A stretch of DNA of 64,000 nucleotides from Psoroptes ovis (GCA_002943765.1 PQWQ01000002.1:62001-126000), one strand, 5' to 3'. Shown: positions 49,911-61,851, counted from the stretch's first letter. Program-made: numbers and translations. The notes: generated by a model not told the origin, from the sequence alone.

Positions 49911-51846
49911 TGATCAGAAAATGAAGGAGATTTTCAAATGTTTTGAGGTTAATTTCAAGTCAGGTGCATTTGTGTGAGGATGTAATACAATCAGCGAATA
50001 AATAATCCGTACACACAGACATTAAAAAAATTATTGTGATTCCATCTTAAATAAACCATGTTTCAAAACTATAGTCTCTGTGGATGTTTTGCCCATTAAA
50101 ACAGATATATTTCTTTCTGTTTTCCCTCGAAAAAAATATGAATAAAATAAAACTAAATCAAAAATGAAAATAAATGAACGAGCCATGTTGTCATCGTCCT
50201 TGTCGTCGTCGTTGTCGTTGTTTTATCCCTGACCCCATACATCTTTTGTGTCCAAAAATATCTCGAACATAAAAAATATTTTCATTATTTTCCATAATAA
50301 ACCGCAATAAATAACACTTAAAACGAAAATCCTATGAATATTATTTTTTTATTATTAAAATAATCATATACTTAATGATTTCATACTTATGAGTTCATAT
50401 TGATACCACAGTACAGATATTACAGACAGCCTCAATATTTATGACATTGAAATTTTCTTAACTTTTTTTCTCCGTAGAAATTTCCAAAAATCCAAGCATC
50501 CGCATCATCATCATTTAACTAAATGAAATTTAACAATGATACCAAAAATTAATATCATATGTGTGTCTATGTGTTATAATTTCTTCGAATTTCTTCATTT
50601 GAATGTATAACATTTTGAATTGAATAATTTAATTTTCAAATGAAATGAATGATATGAACACTTGTATCATATCATTTAGCACATTTTTTTCTTAATTTTC
50701 TCCAAAATTTAATCCGATTAACACACATATAACAACTAACCAGTGAATGATTTCATACCGTTTTTGATTTTGTTCAAAGGTATTTAATGTTTGCAAATGT
50801 ATCTATGTGTCTGTGTCTGTGTCCGTGTGTTTGTGTGTGTTGATTTGTTCTTTGAAAGCAGATGCTATTTTTGTGTGTCAAATGAATGAAAAAAATGAAA
50901 TCAAAAGATTATTTTTTTCATTTTTTTCCACCTGCTGACATTAATTGCTTGAACACACATCTTTTCGTTTGAATCAATTATTATTATTTTTTCTTAAAAC
51001 CATTCATTCCTAAGAGATAAAATCGGTTAATTTTATCGCTATCATAGATCTATGGATCTCTGAACATTTTTTATTTTTCTTAAAGATTCAATCTTAGAGA
51101 TATCGAATCTTATGACCATGCATATATTTTTTGCATGGAAAAATCTTCGAAAAAAATCGATTAAAATCTTGACCATAAGTCACCTTGTAACCATTATTTT
51201 TATTATTATTTTTTCCGATTATCCATGAAAAAACAATTCTTAAAACACGATAATTGAATTGAAAATAAATGAATGATCATTGAATTCATTGAAGAAAAAA
51301 AAACATTCAAATAATCAATCAATATCTATTTTTTCATTATATTCTTAAAATCCTAAATATTATTTTCTTTTGGTTATTTTGTTTCTTTAAGAAGAAATTA
51401 TTTTATTTTATCTTTTGTCCAAGAAATTGATGATAATAATTGAAGTTTTTCTTATCTTATTCGCTAGCTTTGACCATCTGCGTCCATTTTCCGAAATTTT
51501 TCGTTTTGTTTTCACCAATCTTTATTTTTCAACCATTTCATTTGATTTTTTCTTATGCGACAAAGACATGATAATGGTTTACCAAAGCAAAATAATGGCT
51601 GACCATCCGAAAAACAAAATGAAAAGACACGAAAAAAAATAAAATCTAATTAATGTGTGGTGCGTGTGTTTCAGCAGTGTATGAGTTTCACAGTGTTCTG
51701 ATGTACAAACGTAATCATTAAATTTATATGATAAAATAATACTTTATTTTTATTTTTCACTTCTTGTGCCAAGCCTTAAATGTTGATAATGATGATACTA
51801 ATGATGATTATGATGATATGGTTATGGTTATAATATTGCCAAAGTA

Positions 51847-51927
51847 TTAGGTTGTCCCATAAGTTCTTGTCGTTTTTCGAATGAAAAAAAAATTTAAAAA
51901 ACGGCAAAAACTTATGGGACAACCAAA
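51847..51927 (+). mobile_element. MITE, CCCATAAG subfamily (copy 24)
   Basis: 81 bp, TA at 51845-51846; right tip GGACAACCAAA followed by GT. Arms TCCCATAAGTTCTTGTCG and CGGCAAAAACTTATGGGA. The A-rich loop matches copy 31 almost base for base, which suggests a recent common source. Confidence 0.9.
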
Positions 51928-53589
51928 GTAGTATCCCATAGATTCACATTAAACAAAAAAATTTTTGATTGTTTTTTTCATATTTTTGGCTTTAAAAATG
52001 ATTAGAAAAACTTGAGAAACTTCAAAAAACTTAAATTCAAAAATTTAAAATTGAAATTTACTTTAAGAATTTTTAAATTTCCATGAATTTTTCTCTGTTT
52101 TCTTCGGTTTACTTTCTTATTAAATGTTTTTCTTTCGTTGAATCTTTTTTTCTAAGAAAACTTCCAAGTAAAACAAAAAATGAAAGAAATTAAATCGATA
52201 GCCATTTCGGTATGGCGCCCATTTCGGCAACATCTGTCTACAAATATATGTGTGCGTATGGGATGTAATATATGATGATGATAATGATGAAATATGAATT
52301 CTAAGAAAAATGATTGATACCAGCGTAAAAAAACTTTGATCACTATGATCATGATATTTTGCTGATGATGATGATCATACCTTTTATTCAATTTTTTTTC
52401 CGGGTTTCCCGATTATTGATCGGTTATTTGAAAATTTTTCCATCATTTTCTGCTGCTTATTTGATCGAAAATTTGCCCAAAAAATGAAATTTTCCAATAT
52501 ATTTTCAATGTATTCTCTCCGAGTAAGCTTATTGAATTTCCAAATATTGAAATATAAAGATAATATGAAATCAATTGGTGAGAAAAATAAAAATATGAAA
52601 TTGATCGATGATTACAGCCAGTGAAATAAGTTTGAATTATCATAAATAAATGAAAATTTGTCCGGAAATTTTTTTATATTTCAAATTATGAAATTATACC
52701 AGAAAAAGCTGCAACCAGAAAGCCAGAAATTTGCAAAATTTATTTCATTGAATATTCAATATTTAAATTTTGTAAATAATATGAGAAATAAAAATGACAA
52801 TTGACGAGTTTTGATTTGATTTAGTCGAAAGGTTACCGCCTTGTTCATATTCATCATCATTATTATTATCATGAAATTATTGATAAAAATATGAATTGTT
52901 CAATTGCAATCATTATTATTTATACAATATTATAATTATTATCATCATTTCATTTTATTCTCATGCAAATTATTGGATGTCAATGTCATTTGAAAAATGT
53001 TGAAAATATCGAAAAGAAAAAAAACCAGAAACAGATAAAGATAGATGTATGCAAATATACTCTGTACAACACAAACAATGACTATGTTTGTTCATCAAAT
53101 GGTCGAAATGGAAAAACTCTTGATTTGAATTGAACTCGGATTGAATCGAAAATCCATTGAATTTTGTGTGTTGAAATTTTTGAAATAGCATTCATATTCA
53201 TTGTATACATAAGAAATGCCATTCATAATTGATGCCTGATTGAATCTGAAGACTTGGTGGATTCATTTTTATTTTTCAAAAATAAAAATCTTTGAATTGA
53301 ACTTTCATTTAATTTTTGATATTCATTTTGACGCTTCCATTTCAGATTTTCATTATTTCAAATATTATTTCAAAACCAAGAAGATTATTTGTGTTTGTAT
53401 ATTAAGCTTCTGCTGCTCAATATTCGTATTATTCAACGATATTTTTGATGGAATCACAGCATGAAAACAGAAACAACAACAACAATAAACTCAAAAACTC
53501 AAACGACATAGTGATGATAATACAATGATAATGATGATAATAATAATAATCGAAAATAATGTTTTTATTTTTTTCATTTTCATCCTCAG

Positions 53590-53688
53590 AAAATGATCAT
53601 TTTTCGCCACATTTGATAAAAACATATGGATCCGATTATTTAATGCATATTTTCTCCGAATACAGTCCATTATATAAATATTCGGGAC
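53590..53688 (+). CDS. Candidate internal coding exon (33 codons, phase 1-1)
   Basis: A strong acceptor (a T-rich tract ending TTTCATCCTCAG at 53589) is followed by an open frame without simple repeats. Entered in phase 1 it reads NDHFSPHLIKTYGSDYLMHI and then FSEYSPLYKYSG. The phase fits the G left over by the first coding exon at 23543 (G+AA = Glu at the join). A possible donor GGGAC|GTATTA at 53689 leaves phase 1 again, so the exon is symmetrical (99 nt). The donor is weaker than usual. A MITE (53703-53782) begins 15 bp into the downstream intron. The open stretch runs about 40 codons, which could arise by chance in a few percent of trials. The composition, low in repeats and rich in Tyr/Ser/His, favours a real exon. 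No family recognised. Confidence 0.33.
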
Positions 53689-53702
53689 GTATTAAAAAAA
53701 CA

Positions 53703-53782
53703 TAAAGTTGTCCGAAAAGTTTTTGCCGATTTTCCAATGATTTTCAATGATATAATCGACAAAAACTTGGCGGACAACCTAA
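53703..53782 (-). mobile_element. MITE beside the candidate exon (copy 25)
   Basis: 80 bp. Left tip TAAAGTTGTCC (eroded), right tip GGACAACCTAA followed by CA. Loop marker reversed (TCAATGATATAATCG). It begins 15 bp after the proposed donor at 53689, so a hairpin here could affect use of that splice site. Confidence 0.87.
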
Positions 53783-54833
53783 CATTTATGAATATGTCTA
53801 TGCATATATTTTATGATGGTCAATTCGATGTGTACGGATTTCTTCTTTTTTTTTTTTTTTTAAATTTCCACTTAAGATGAAAATCTTTCGAAATTCATTT
53901 TACCGAAAAATTTATTTTGAAAATTTATTTTATTGCATCAAAGTAAATGAATAAATGAAAATACAATGCGTCCTCATTTTTTACTTACATTCATTCATTG
54001 AATACATTTGATCTGATTACCCTCGTCGATCTGATCATCATCGAAGATGATGATGATGATAATAATCATTTAAATGTAAAAAAAAACAGCCAGAAATTTC
54101 AGCCTAAAATTCGAGGTCATATAGTCTTAGTATCATAGTTCATTATTAGACATTTTTATTTGAAAAAATATAAAATAAAATAAAATAAATCGAGACTAAA
54201 AGATTATCTTTAGCCATAAGGATGTGAATATGTGAATTTATGAATATTTATAATATTCAGGGTTATTAGTTTAATATTTCATAGACTCAAAAATGAATGA
54301 ATATTTCGCTCAAGAAAATTCAATGAGAATATTAAAGGGTAAAAAGGGGTGAAAAATGAATTCATTTTTCCATGAATTTTCAATCAAAAAAATTCAAAGG
54401 TTCAAAAAAAAAAATTAAAATCAAATAAATTACAAATTTTTCGGTTATGAATCATTGAATTCGGATGATTTAATGGTTAAAAAGTTTCAAAAATTTACAT
54501 TTTTCCATTCAAAATCATTCATTTCCATTGAATTATTCATTGTTTTTCTTAAATGCAAAAGTAATGAGATGTTTCATTGAAAAATTTGAAAGAAAAATGA
54601 ATGATTCGTGAATATTCAAATTATTTCTTTGGAAAATTTTTTCGGAAATTTTCTTTTAAATTTCTTTATAAAAAGTTTCAAGAAAAAACTTGAATAAAAA
54701 AGATAATTTCATTGATCAAATCATTTAATGATGATGATGATGATTATGATTTTGAGAAATGTAAATTGGTAAATCGGTAAATTGTTTAAATTTTTTTCGC
54801 TTGTGTTCATCTTCAGCCTTTGTCTTCATTAAA

Positions 54834-54861
54834 TTGAATTGAATTGAATTGAATTGAATTG
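54834..54861. repeat. (TTGAA)n pentanucleotide repeat
   Basis: Five to six TTGAA units lying 16 bp upstream of MITE copy 26. Confidence 0.88.
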
Positions 54862-54877
54862 ATGAAATATTCATCTA

Positions 54878-54958
54878 TTTAATTGTCCAAAAAGTTTTTG
54901 ACGATTATATCGTAGGAAATCAATGAGAAAATCGACAAAAACTTTTTGGACAATCTAA
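54878..54958 (+). mobile_element. MITE, main subfamily (copy 26)
   Basis: 81 bp, TA at 54876-54877; right flank TT. Tips TTTAATTGTCC / GGACAATCTAA. The changes GTCCAAAAAG and CTTTTTGGAC are complementary, and so are TTGACGATT and AATCGACAA, so the stem is kept although both arms differ from consensus. Confidence 0.9.
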
Positions 54959-55016
54959 TTTAAATCTAATTCATTTTGTTTTTTTATATTTCTTCAAAAT
55001 ATTCAAATTAAACTAA

Positions 55017-55063
55017 TTTTCATTTTTTTTCTATTTTTGTTTCATTTTATTATTTAGGTAAGC
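55017..55063 (+). promoter_or_regulatory. Candidate recursive (zero-length exon) splice site
   Basis: A long T/C tract (CATTTTTTTTCTATTTTTG and TTTCATTTTATTATTTAG) ends exactly at AG, and the next bases are GTAAGC. An acceptor is thus fused to a strong donor (TTTAG|GTAAGC, junction 55057/55058). This is the structure of ratchet points used in Drosophila to remove very long introns in steps. It lies 1.4 kb downstream of the candidate exon at 53590, inside what I read as a giant intron. Confidence 0.4.
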
Positions 55064-55489
55064 CATTTGTTCTTTTCTACTAAATTCAAAATTATCTGGA
55101 GTTACTGGTGTTTGTATGAGTGCCCGAGTGTGTTGTGCATGTCCCTGTCTCGCTATTTATGCATTTTAATTCGTCCATAATCACTTGGTGACAGTGACAA
55201 TCGATGATTGTGAATCAGTGATTGTGAATAATCAATGTAATGTAAGATTTAAAAAAATGAAATAATAAAATAACGCACATGGGGTATTTCTTAAATATTT
55301 TTTGAAAATTATCATTATCTCTGAACATTTGTTGTAAGACTATGAGTATATTTAAAAATTTTTCCATTTTCTAATATTAATATGAAAATCCATAACCATT
55401 TCGCCACCAACAATATACTTGAATGACAGCCATTTATCTATAGTCTATATGTGACAATATATTGCCAGCAACTGGCAACTTGCACCCAT

Positions 55490-55507
55490 ACACACACACA
55501 CACACAT
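55490..55507. repeat. (CA)n microsatellite
   Basis: Pure CA tract about 430 bp after the ratchet-like splice site. Confidence 0.88.
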
Positions 55508-56066
55508 AGACCATTTGACAATGATAATAAATATCTAAGAGAGAACCCAACAATAAGTTTGTATCATCATCATCATTTAAACATTTGAATAAGAATGAAT
55601 GAGTGAATGATAATAGATTTGAAGTTAGCTTTGAAAAAACATCTGCCATTTGAATTTTTCAAAAATTCATTTTTACTTGGTTCAAAGTTTTCCATAAATT
55701 TTTCGCAGTTCAGTTTATCAAAGCTAAAGCTTTGATAAAGCTTTGATTCAGTCAATATTAATACAAAAATCATTAAAAATGATCATCAATGATGATGATG
55801 ATCATCATTATCATCATCAATGAAAATCAAAAAGTTCAAGTTTTAGGCTTCGATTTTTCTGAAAAAAAAGTTTTAAAACTTTAAAGTTTCCATTTAACTC
55901 AATGTATAAACTCGATTCGATATATTTATATTTTTTAAAATGATTAAGAATTATAAATTATCTTTACTTATCTTATTTTCTATTCTCCTTCATGGTACAA
56001 TATTCCATTTTCATTCATGATCATTCCAGTTATCATTTCCTATCAGTTATGTTCGTATTATTAATA

Positions 56067-56146
56067 TAAGAATGTCCTAAAAGTTTTTGTCGATTATATC
56101 GTAGGAAAACATGTGAAAATCAGCAAAAACTTTTCGGACAACTCAA
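56067..56146 (+). mobile_element. MITE, main subfamily, eroded tips (copy 27)
   Basis: 80 bp after TA (56065-56066). Left tip TAAGAATGTCC and right tip GGACAACTCAA are both changed. Left arm CCTAAAAGTTTTTGTCG; the right arm has ATCAGCAAAAAC. Loop ATATCGTAGGAAAACATG. Confidence 0.83.
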
Positions 56147-57237
56147 ACTATAAACTCATGAAAAAATATAAAGCACTTTACACGATCATCGACTTAACAT
56201 CAATTGTCACTGTCGTATGTGAATGTTTAGATTATATTTTCTCCTATTTTTTCAAGTCACCAAAAAATCTAGTGCAAACACACATATATTAGAAGCGAAG
56301 AAATGGAAGAATTTCATTTATTTTCATTCCGATTCTTTGTCATTTCATATTTTTGATTTTGAAAATTCCGAATTGTAAAAATACAGGGATAGAAATGTGT
56401 GTATTTCATAAGAAAATATATTTCTCGCGAATTATTTCGACTATTTTCATATTTATTCTGTGTTTAATTCAAAGCATAATTTCGAGATAATGTTTTGCCC
56501 AAAAAAAACATATTTGGTGATGATGATTTTCATTTAGATAAATGATAGTGATGATGATCATGATCTTTGATGATGGCTTTTAATAAGTGTATGATCAACC
56601 ATTTTGCGTACATATGTCATCATTATTATTATTATTATCATTTGTATTATATATTATCATATCATATTGAATGAATGGGAGAGATTGAAATATGTTTTAT
56701 TCCATTTTTATTAATAATAATTGATGATTTTTTTCTCGGCCGTCGATCATTTCATTTCATTACATTTCAATGTTCAAATTATTGCATTACATTCTACGCT
56801 ATTCATTCATTCATATATCCTCGTATATTCGTATTCAATGAACATTTATTTCCCATTGATTTGTCATTATTTTTTGATATTTCATTGAATATTTTCATTT
56901 TGACATTTCGTTGTTTGCCAACAAAGAAAAATTTGATTTTTTTTTTTTGATTTTTTAAAATTGTAATTTTGATTAAATTTTTTTTCATTAACATCAATTC
57001 AATTCAATCCTTCAATTTCTATTGATCCAAATTTTTTGATTTGTCATTAGTCGATTGTAAGTCCTATTAAATTTGTTTGTTTTCTCTGAAAAAATTTGAA
57101 AATTTTTCATGAATCAGATGATTTTGCTGATTTTTCATTTCTCAAAATTTTTTTTTTTATTTTTGAAAAATGTTCATATAAATTCAATGCAAAAAATCTC
57201 CAAAAAGCATCTGTTTCATATTTTATATGTGTTTTTC

Positions 57238-57260
57238 AAAAAAAAAAAAAAAAAAAAAAA
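57238..57260. repeat. Poly-A tract
   Basis: 23 consecutive A, the longest homopolymer seen. There is no poly-adenylation context or upstream retroelement body that would make it a retrotransposed tail. Confidence 0.9.
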
Positions 57261-58470
57261 TTGTGATTATCATCATTATGATTGTCATAGATAAATTTTA
57301 AATCTTTGCTTTTTTTCAAAAAAAAAAATATTTTTCTGTGTTCACAGTTCTGTCAAATCTCATATATTTGAAACTGAGTCGAATAATTTTCAAAAAAAAA
57401 ATTTTTTGCCTTGAAAATTCTACCCCAGTAAAATAACATCCATGAAATGACACTATGGATTTATCCAATCGTTGACAAGGGAAACAAATGGAATTAGAGC
57501 AACGACGACAAGTCATTTGAACAATTTTCCTATTTTTTGACATTTGACACTTTGTCTATGATGTTTTTGATTGACAAATTTTACTCTGTTTCATTTCGTA
57601 TTATTTTTGCTGCTGCACATGGAATTCAGAGGCGAAAAATATTATATTTTGACATTGAAAATTCATATGAAAAATATTTCATTTTTTCCATTGTGAATTA
57701 TTTATATCCAAAATTCCATTTTGAAATTCATTGAAATTTCAATTCGTTGAATTTCAAGAATTCTCTTATCGCATCCACTTGAAATTGTTTCGAAAATTGT
57801 CTTGTGTGAAATTGAACACATTTTCTTATCCTTTTTGCTGGATAGACAAAAGACAAGAAGCCCCGGAGCAATTTATGTGAATTGAATTTCGTCAATTCAT
57901 TTCGACAATTCATTTCGTTTTTCTGAAATTCTTCAAAATTCTCTCAAGAATGGATTCAACCAAATAAAACTGAATCCAAAGTAATGGAAATTAGTTTCAT
58001 TAAAATTATTGTAATTGAAATGACGAAAATTAATCAATTTTAATGATACCTTTTATTGTCAAACTATATTAACATTTAAAATACAAATGATGATGATTAT
58101 CATCATCATCAATGAACTACCCCATTACCATTGAAAATAATGGTAAATGAATGAACGTAGAGAAAGTAAACATCCGATGTTCGCTAATGACAATCATGAA
58201 AACATATTCGGTAGATCGGGAAACGAATGGAAATTAATTTACTTTGTCTTCGAAATTTCATTTCAATTTCATCTCATGTCGCCATTTTCCATCATTTTTT
58301 GGCCATTCTTCACTTTACTTTAGTTGTATTTTGTTCAATTTTCTATTGATTCATTTGTCAAATGAATCGTTGTTGTTATTGAACAACGTTGATGCTCAAG
58401 AATTGGGCCGCATCATTTCTATTTATTTTTATTTATTTATTTTTATTTCAATTCAATATTATTATTATTA

Positions 58471-58550
58471 TTAAGTTGTCCGAAAAGTCCTTGCCGATTT
58501 TTTAATTTTTTTCTACGATATAACCGGCAAAAACTTTTCGGACAATCCAT
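58471..58550 (-). mobile_element. MITE, main subfamily (copy 28)
   Basis: 80 bp in an (ATT)n tract; TA at 58469-58470. Left tip TTAAGTTGTCC, right tip GGACAATCCAT. Loop marker reversed with ACCGG. Starts the dense cluster of nine copies that fills the last 5.5 kb. Confidence 0.87.
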
Positions 58551-58755
58551 TATTATTGTTCATTATTTCCATCAACATCATTTACAGTTATCATTATAAC
58601 AATGTATGTATGTAGGTAATAAGTCTTTTGCTTATTTTTCTTGATTATTTCGTTGTTCTATTACACTCTTCGAAAAATTTTCACTTTCAATTTCCACATC
58701 AATGATATTTCTATGTGTGTTGGTGTATCTGATTACTTGTATGTTCCTATTTATA

Positions 58756-58837
58756 TTAAGTTGTCCGAAAAGTTCATGCTGCTTAATCACAATAGAGTTG
58801 CTCATAAAAATCGGCAAGAACTTTTTGGACAACCAAA
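58756..58837 (+). mobile_element. MITE, GCTTAATCA subfamily (copy 29)
   Basis: 82 bp between TA dinucleotides (58754-58755, 58838-58839). Tips TTAAGTTGTCC / GGACAACCAAA. Inner arm CATGCTGCTTAATCACAATAG with two extra bases in the loop. 205 bp after copy 28. Confidence 0.9.
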
Positions 58838-59019
58838 TATTTTCCTCTCATTGGTACAATTGAAAATGAATCTACTTTTCATCTTCATCTTCTTCATCAT
58901 CATCATTATTTTCATTTCTTTGCCAGGTTCTTGTCTTCGTCACTTTCTCTCGATTTTGATATTATTTCATTTTCATTCATTTTTTCATTCATTCATCTTC
59001 AATTGAATTCAAATTGAAA

Positions 59020-59109
59020 ATGATGATGTTGATGATGATGATGTTGATTATTATTATTATTATTATCTTCATTTTCATTTGTTATTTTCATTATTATTAT
59101 TATTATTTG
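59020..59109. repeat. Compound (GAT)n/(ATT)n tract
   Basis: GATGATGTT units change into ATT units, then into TTC/ATT mixtures; compound microsatellite between MITE copies 29 and 30. Confidence 0.85.
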
Positions 59110-59475
59110 TCAACCAACTAAGAAATAATCAACACAATTCACAATTCAAAATGAATGAATATACACTTGAATAATGACAAAGAATAGTAAAATGAGATGA
59201 AATCTCAACATTAACATTTTGATTGGTTTTTATTCATTTATTTTTTTCTCAGATTCTTATTGGATGTGTGATATCTGTACATTCATTTTCAGTCTTATTT
59301 TGCATCTCTTTGCATTCGTATAAATTGTTTCTCTGAAGATTTCTTCATTTTTCCATCATCTCTCTATTATTATTATTCATTCATATCATTTCAAGAGTTT
59401 TTCAATATCATCATCATCATCATCATCATTTTAATGCTTAATTGAATTTCTGATTCTTTGTTCATATAATTATTA

Positions 59476-59556
59476 TTGTGTTGTCCGCAAAGTTTTTGCC
59501 GGTTATAATCGTCGGAAATCATTGGAAAATCGGCAAGAACTTATGGGACAACTTAA
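59476..59556 (+). mobile_element. MITE with mismatched arm types (copy 30)
   Basis: 81 bp between TA dinucleotides (59474-59475, 59557-59558). The left arm is main type (TTGTCCGCAAAG), but the right arm ends CTTATGGGACAAC as in the CCCATAAG subfamily. Loop marker ATAATCGTCGG, + orientation. Likely a mosaic. Confidence 0.88.
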
Positions 59557-60724
59557 TATTATTCTCATTCGATTTTTCTGTTCATTTGGAAATAAATATT
59601 TCACATATATTAGAATTGATTTTCAATGATTTGTTTTCGATGAAGAAAATTCTTCCAAATATCTTACTTGAATCACTATTCAAATGAATTTTTTTCTCCG
59701 TTTATTCAAAGATATCAATATCATTATCATCGATATTAAATTGATTCGAAAAATTTTTCTTGGCTTTTAAGAATTCAACAAATTCCAGCATCTTTCCATT
59801 ATTCCATTTTGTTCGATTATCAATGTCTATTTTCGAAAATTATTTGACCATCATCATCATTATTTGTTCCTGGTTCTTTATTTTAGGGCCTAAAATTATT
59901 GATGGAAATATATCATTAATTTTTTTGCCAAAAACCAAAAAATTAATGAAAATATTTAATCGAATGAATAAATGGAATCGATTCCGGTTTTTGTCAAAAC
60001 AAATTTTCATTTTTTCACTTCTTTCTTCTTTCCTTTAATGTAAATCTACATTTTCAATTCACATTGAATTCAAATTGAATTCATCGAAGAAATCTTTTGA
60101 AAGCTTCTGGTATTCATTATTTGGGACCAAAAAAAGAAAAAATGGATAAAATAAATTGATTTAATCAATTTATTTATTTTTTTTACTTAAAATTAATATT
60201 TTCATTCCACTTTATTCACCAATTTATCCAGAAATGAAAATGAAAATTAATCTATATTTCAGCCATTATATTTATCCATTATTATTAATATTATTTCATT
60301 ATTATTTTCATTATTATTATTATTATTGCCAATATAATATGCAATAAATCAAAAGGAAATTGTCCATTTACATAAAGTGGTTTTTTGCATTTATTTTCTA
60401 TCTCACAGTGTTTCTCTGTGTGTATGTTTGCTTTGAAATGAAAAAATAAATAAATAAATGACAAATAATACACCCCAAAAATATAACGAAGAATTATTCA
60501 TCTATTCATCGTGTATTTATCAAAAAATCGAATAAAATAAAATAAAATATTATAATTCATCCAAAATGTAGACAAATAAATATAACAGTAAATGGATGAA
60601 TGAATTCAAAATGAAAAAAAAATGTAAATAAACTTTATTCTACTTTAATATTATTGAATAGACAAGGGATAGAAAAATCTATATTTTTACATGTTTGTCT
60701 TTGTATTTATTATCATTATTTATA

Positions 60725-60805
60725 TTAGGTTGTCCTATAAGTTCTTGCCGTTTTTCAAATGAAAAAAAAATTTAAAAAACAGAAAAAACTTATGGGACAA
60801 CCCAA
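60725..60805 (+). mobile_element. MITE, CCCATAAG subfamily (copy 31)
   Basis: 81 bp between TA dinucleotides (60723-60724, 60806-60807). Tips TTAGGTTGTCC / GGACAACCCAA. It differs from copy 24 at only a handful of positions, including across the A-rich loop. Confidence 0.92.
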
Positions 60806-61403
60806 TATTATTTATTATCATTATTTTTACTCGTATTCACTTCTAATCACATCGTATTTTTTCATTTACTGACCATTCAAGCAAAATTTCGTTGAATAAA
60901 ATCAAGAATTTTCTTTGCAGAAACCATCATCATTTTCTGTGTTGAAAAATACTATTATTTTGACCACAAATGAGAAAATAAACTGAATGAAAAACTAAAA
61001 AAACTTTATTCGATTATTTTTGTGTGTGTTTGGTGTATTTGGTGTCCAGTAAATAATGAAAACAAAACCGAAAAAAAATTGAAAAATGAAAAATGATGGA
61101 TTCACTTGTTTATCATAAATGATGATGATGTTCTATTATTTTTCGTATTATGTTCATTCATTCATTCATTTGTTGTCGTCGGTCGGTCAGTCAGTCAATG
61201 ATAATGATAATGATAATGGACATACAATTCTTATAGAATTTAGTTATAAATGGAAGCAAATACTTTTTCGAAAAAACATCATTTGACAATGATGATAATG
61301 GGTAATGATAATGATAATAATAATACTAAATTGTAAAATGTGTTTATTTATATTTGTAAAATTTACATTTTCTCCAAAGTTTTTATTTGTGAATATTTAT
61401 TTA

Positions 61404-61484
61404 TTCCGGTTGTCCCATAAGTTCTTGCCGATTTCTAAATGATTTTTCACGATATAACCGGCAAGAACTTATGGGACAACCGAA
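61404..61484 (-). mobile_element. Mosaic MITE: CCCATAAG arms, main-subfamily loop (copy 32)
   Basis: 81 bp between TA dinucleotides (61402-61403, 61485-61486). Both outer arms carry the CCCATAAGTTCTTGCCG / CGGCAAGAACTTATGGG pair, which is perfect over this length. The loop has the reversed main-subfamily marker (CACGATATAACC). Left tip TTCCGGTTGTCC. A strong hairpin. Confidence 0.92.
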
Positions 61485-61608
61485 TATTTATTTTCATCCC
61501 ATTTCATTTCATTCTATTGCCAGTATTCAGTCAAAGCAAGAATTCCATAGAGATGATAATCATGTTTATATTTATACTTTGGATGCTACTGCTGCTGTAT
61601 TGGTTGTT

Positions 61609-61633
61609 GATGATGATGATGATGATGATGATA
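61609..61633. repeat. (GAT)n microsatellite
   Basis: Pure GAT run giving poly-Asp or poly-Met readings in the frames across it. Confidence 0.9.
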
Positions 61634-61851
61634 TTGAGTCAATGTTTGAATATTTATTTGTAAATATTCAACGATGTAATAATAATGATAATAAATTGTT
61701 GATGTTTATGATTGTGCAGAGACAACACACACACATTGAGGAATATTTCCAAAAAAAAAAAAAAACTATTAACATATTATTATAATCATCAAATGAACAC
61801 TGTATGTGTGTTTATGCTGTTTGATTTTGAAGCTTTTGTCGAATATAACCA

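Larger units (their letters stand above)
23544..53589 (+). other. Probable giant intron, about 30 kb
   Basis: Begins at GTAGGT after the first coding exon and, if the exon at 53590 is real, ends at TTTCATCCTCAG. It is AT-rich and holds MITE copies 11-24, microsatellites, an LTR-like segment and a hAT-like tip. GAGA-rich sequence occurs at 24001-24020, just inside. Isolated coding-like patches (32253, 40245, 46938) are described separately. A run of several short introns with small unseen exons would look the same to me. Confidence 0.4.

Noticed and set aside
52655..52680. TTTGTCCGGAAATTTTTT, recalling a MITE left arm
   Set aside because: No complementary arm follows within 100 bp.
59478..59687. 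Small frames across MITEs repeating peptides such as KLFGQPNI or GKNLWDN
   Set aside because: These peptides recur wherever a MITE arm is read in the same frame; they are not a protein family.
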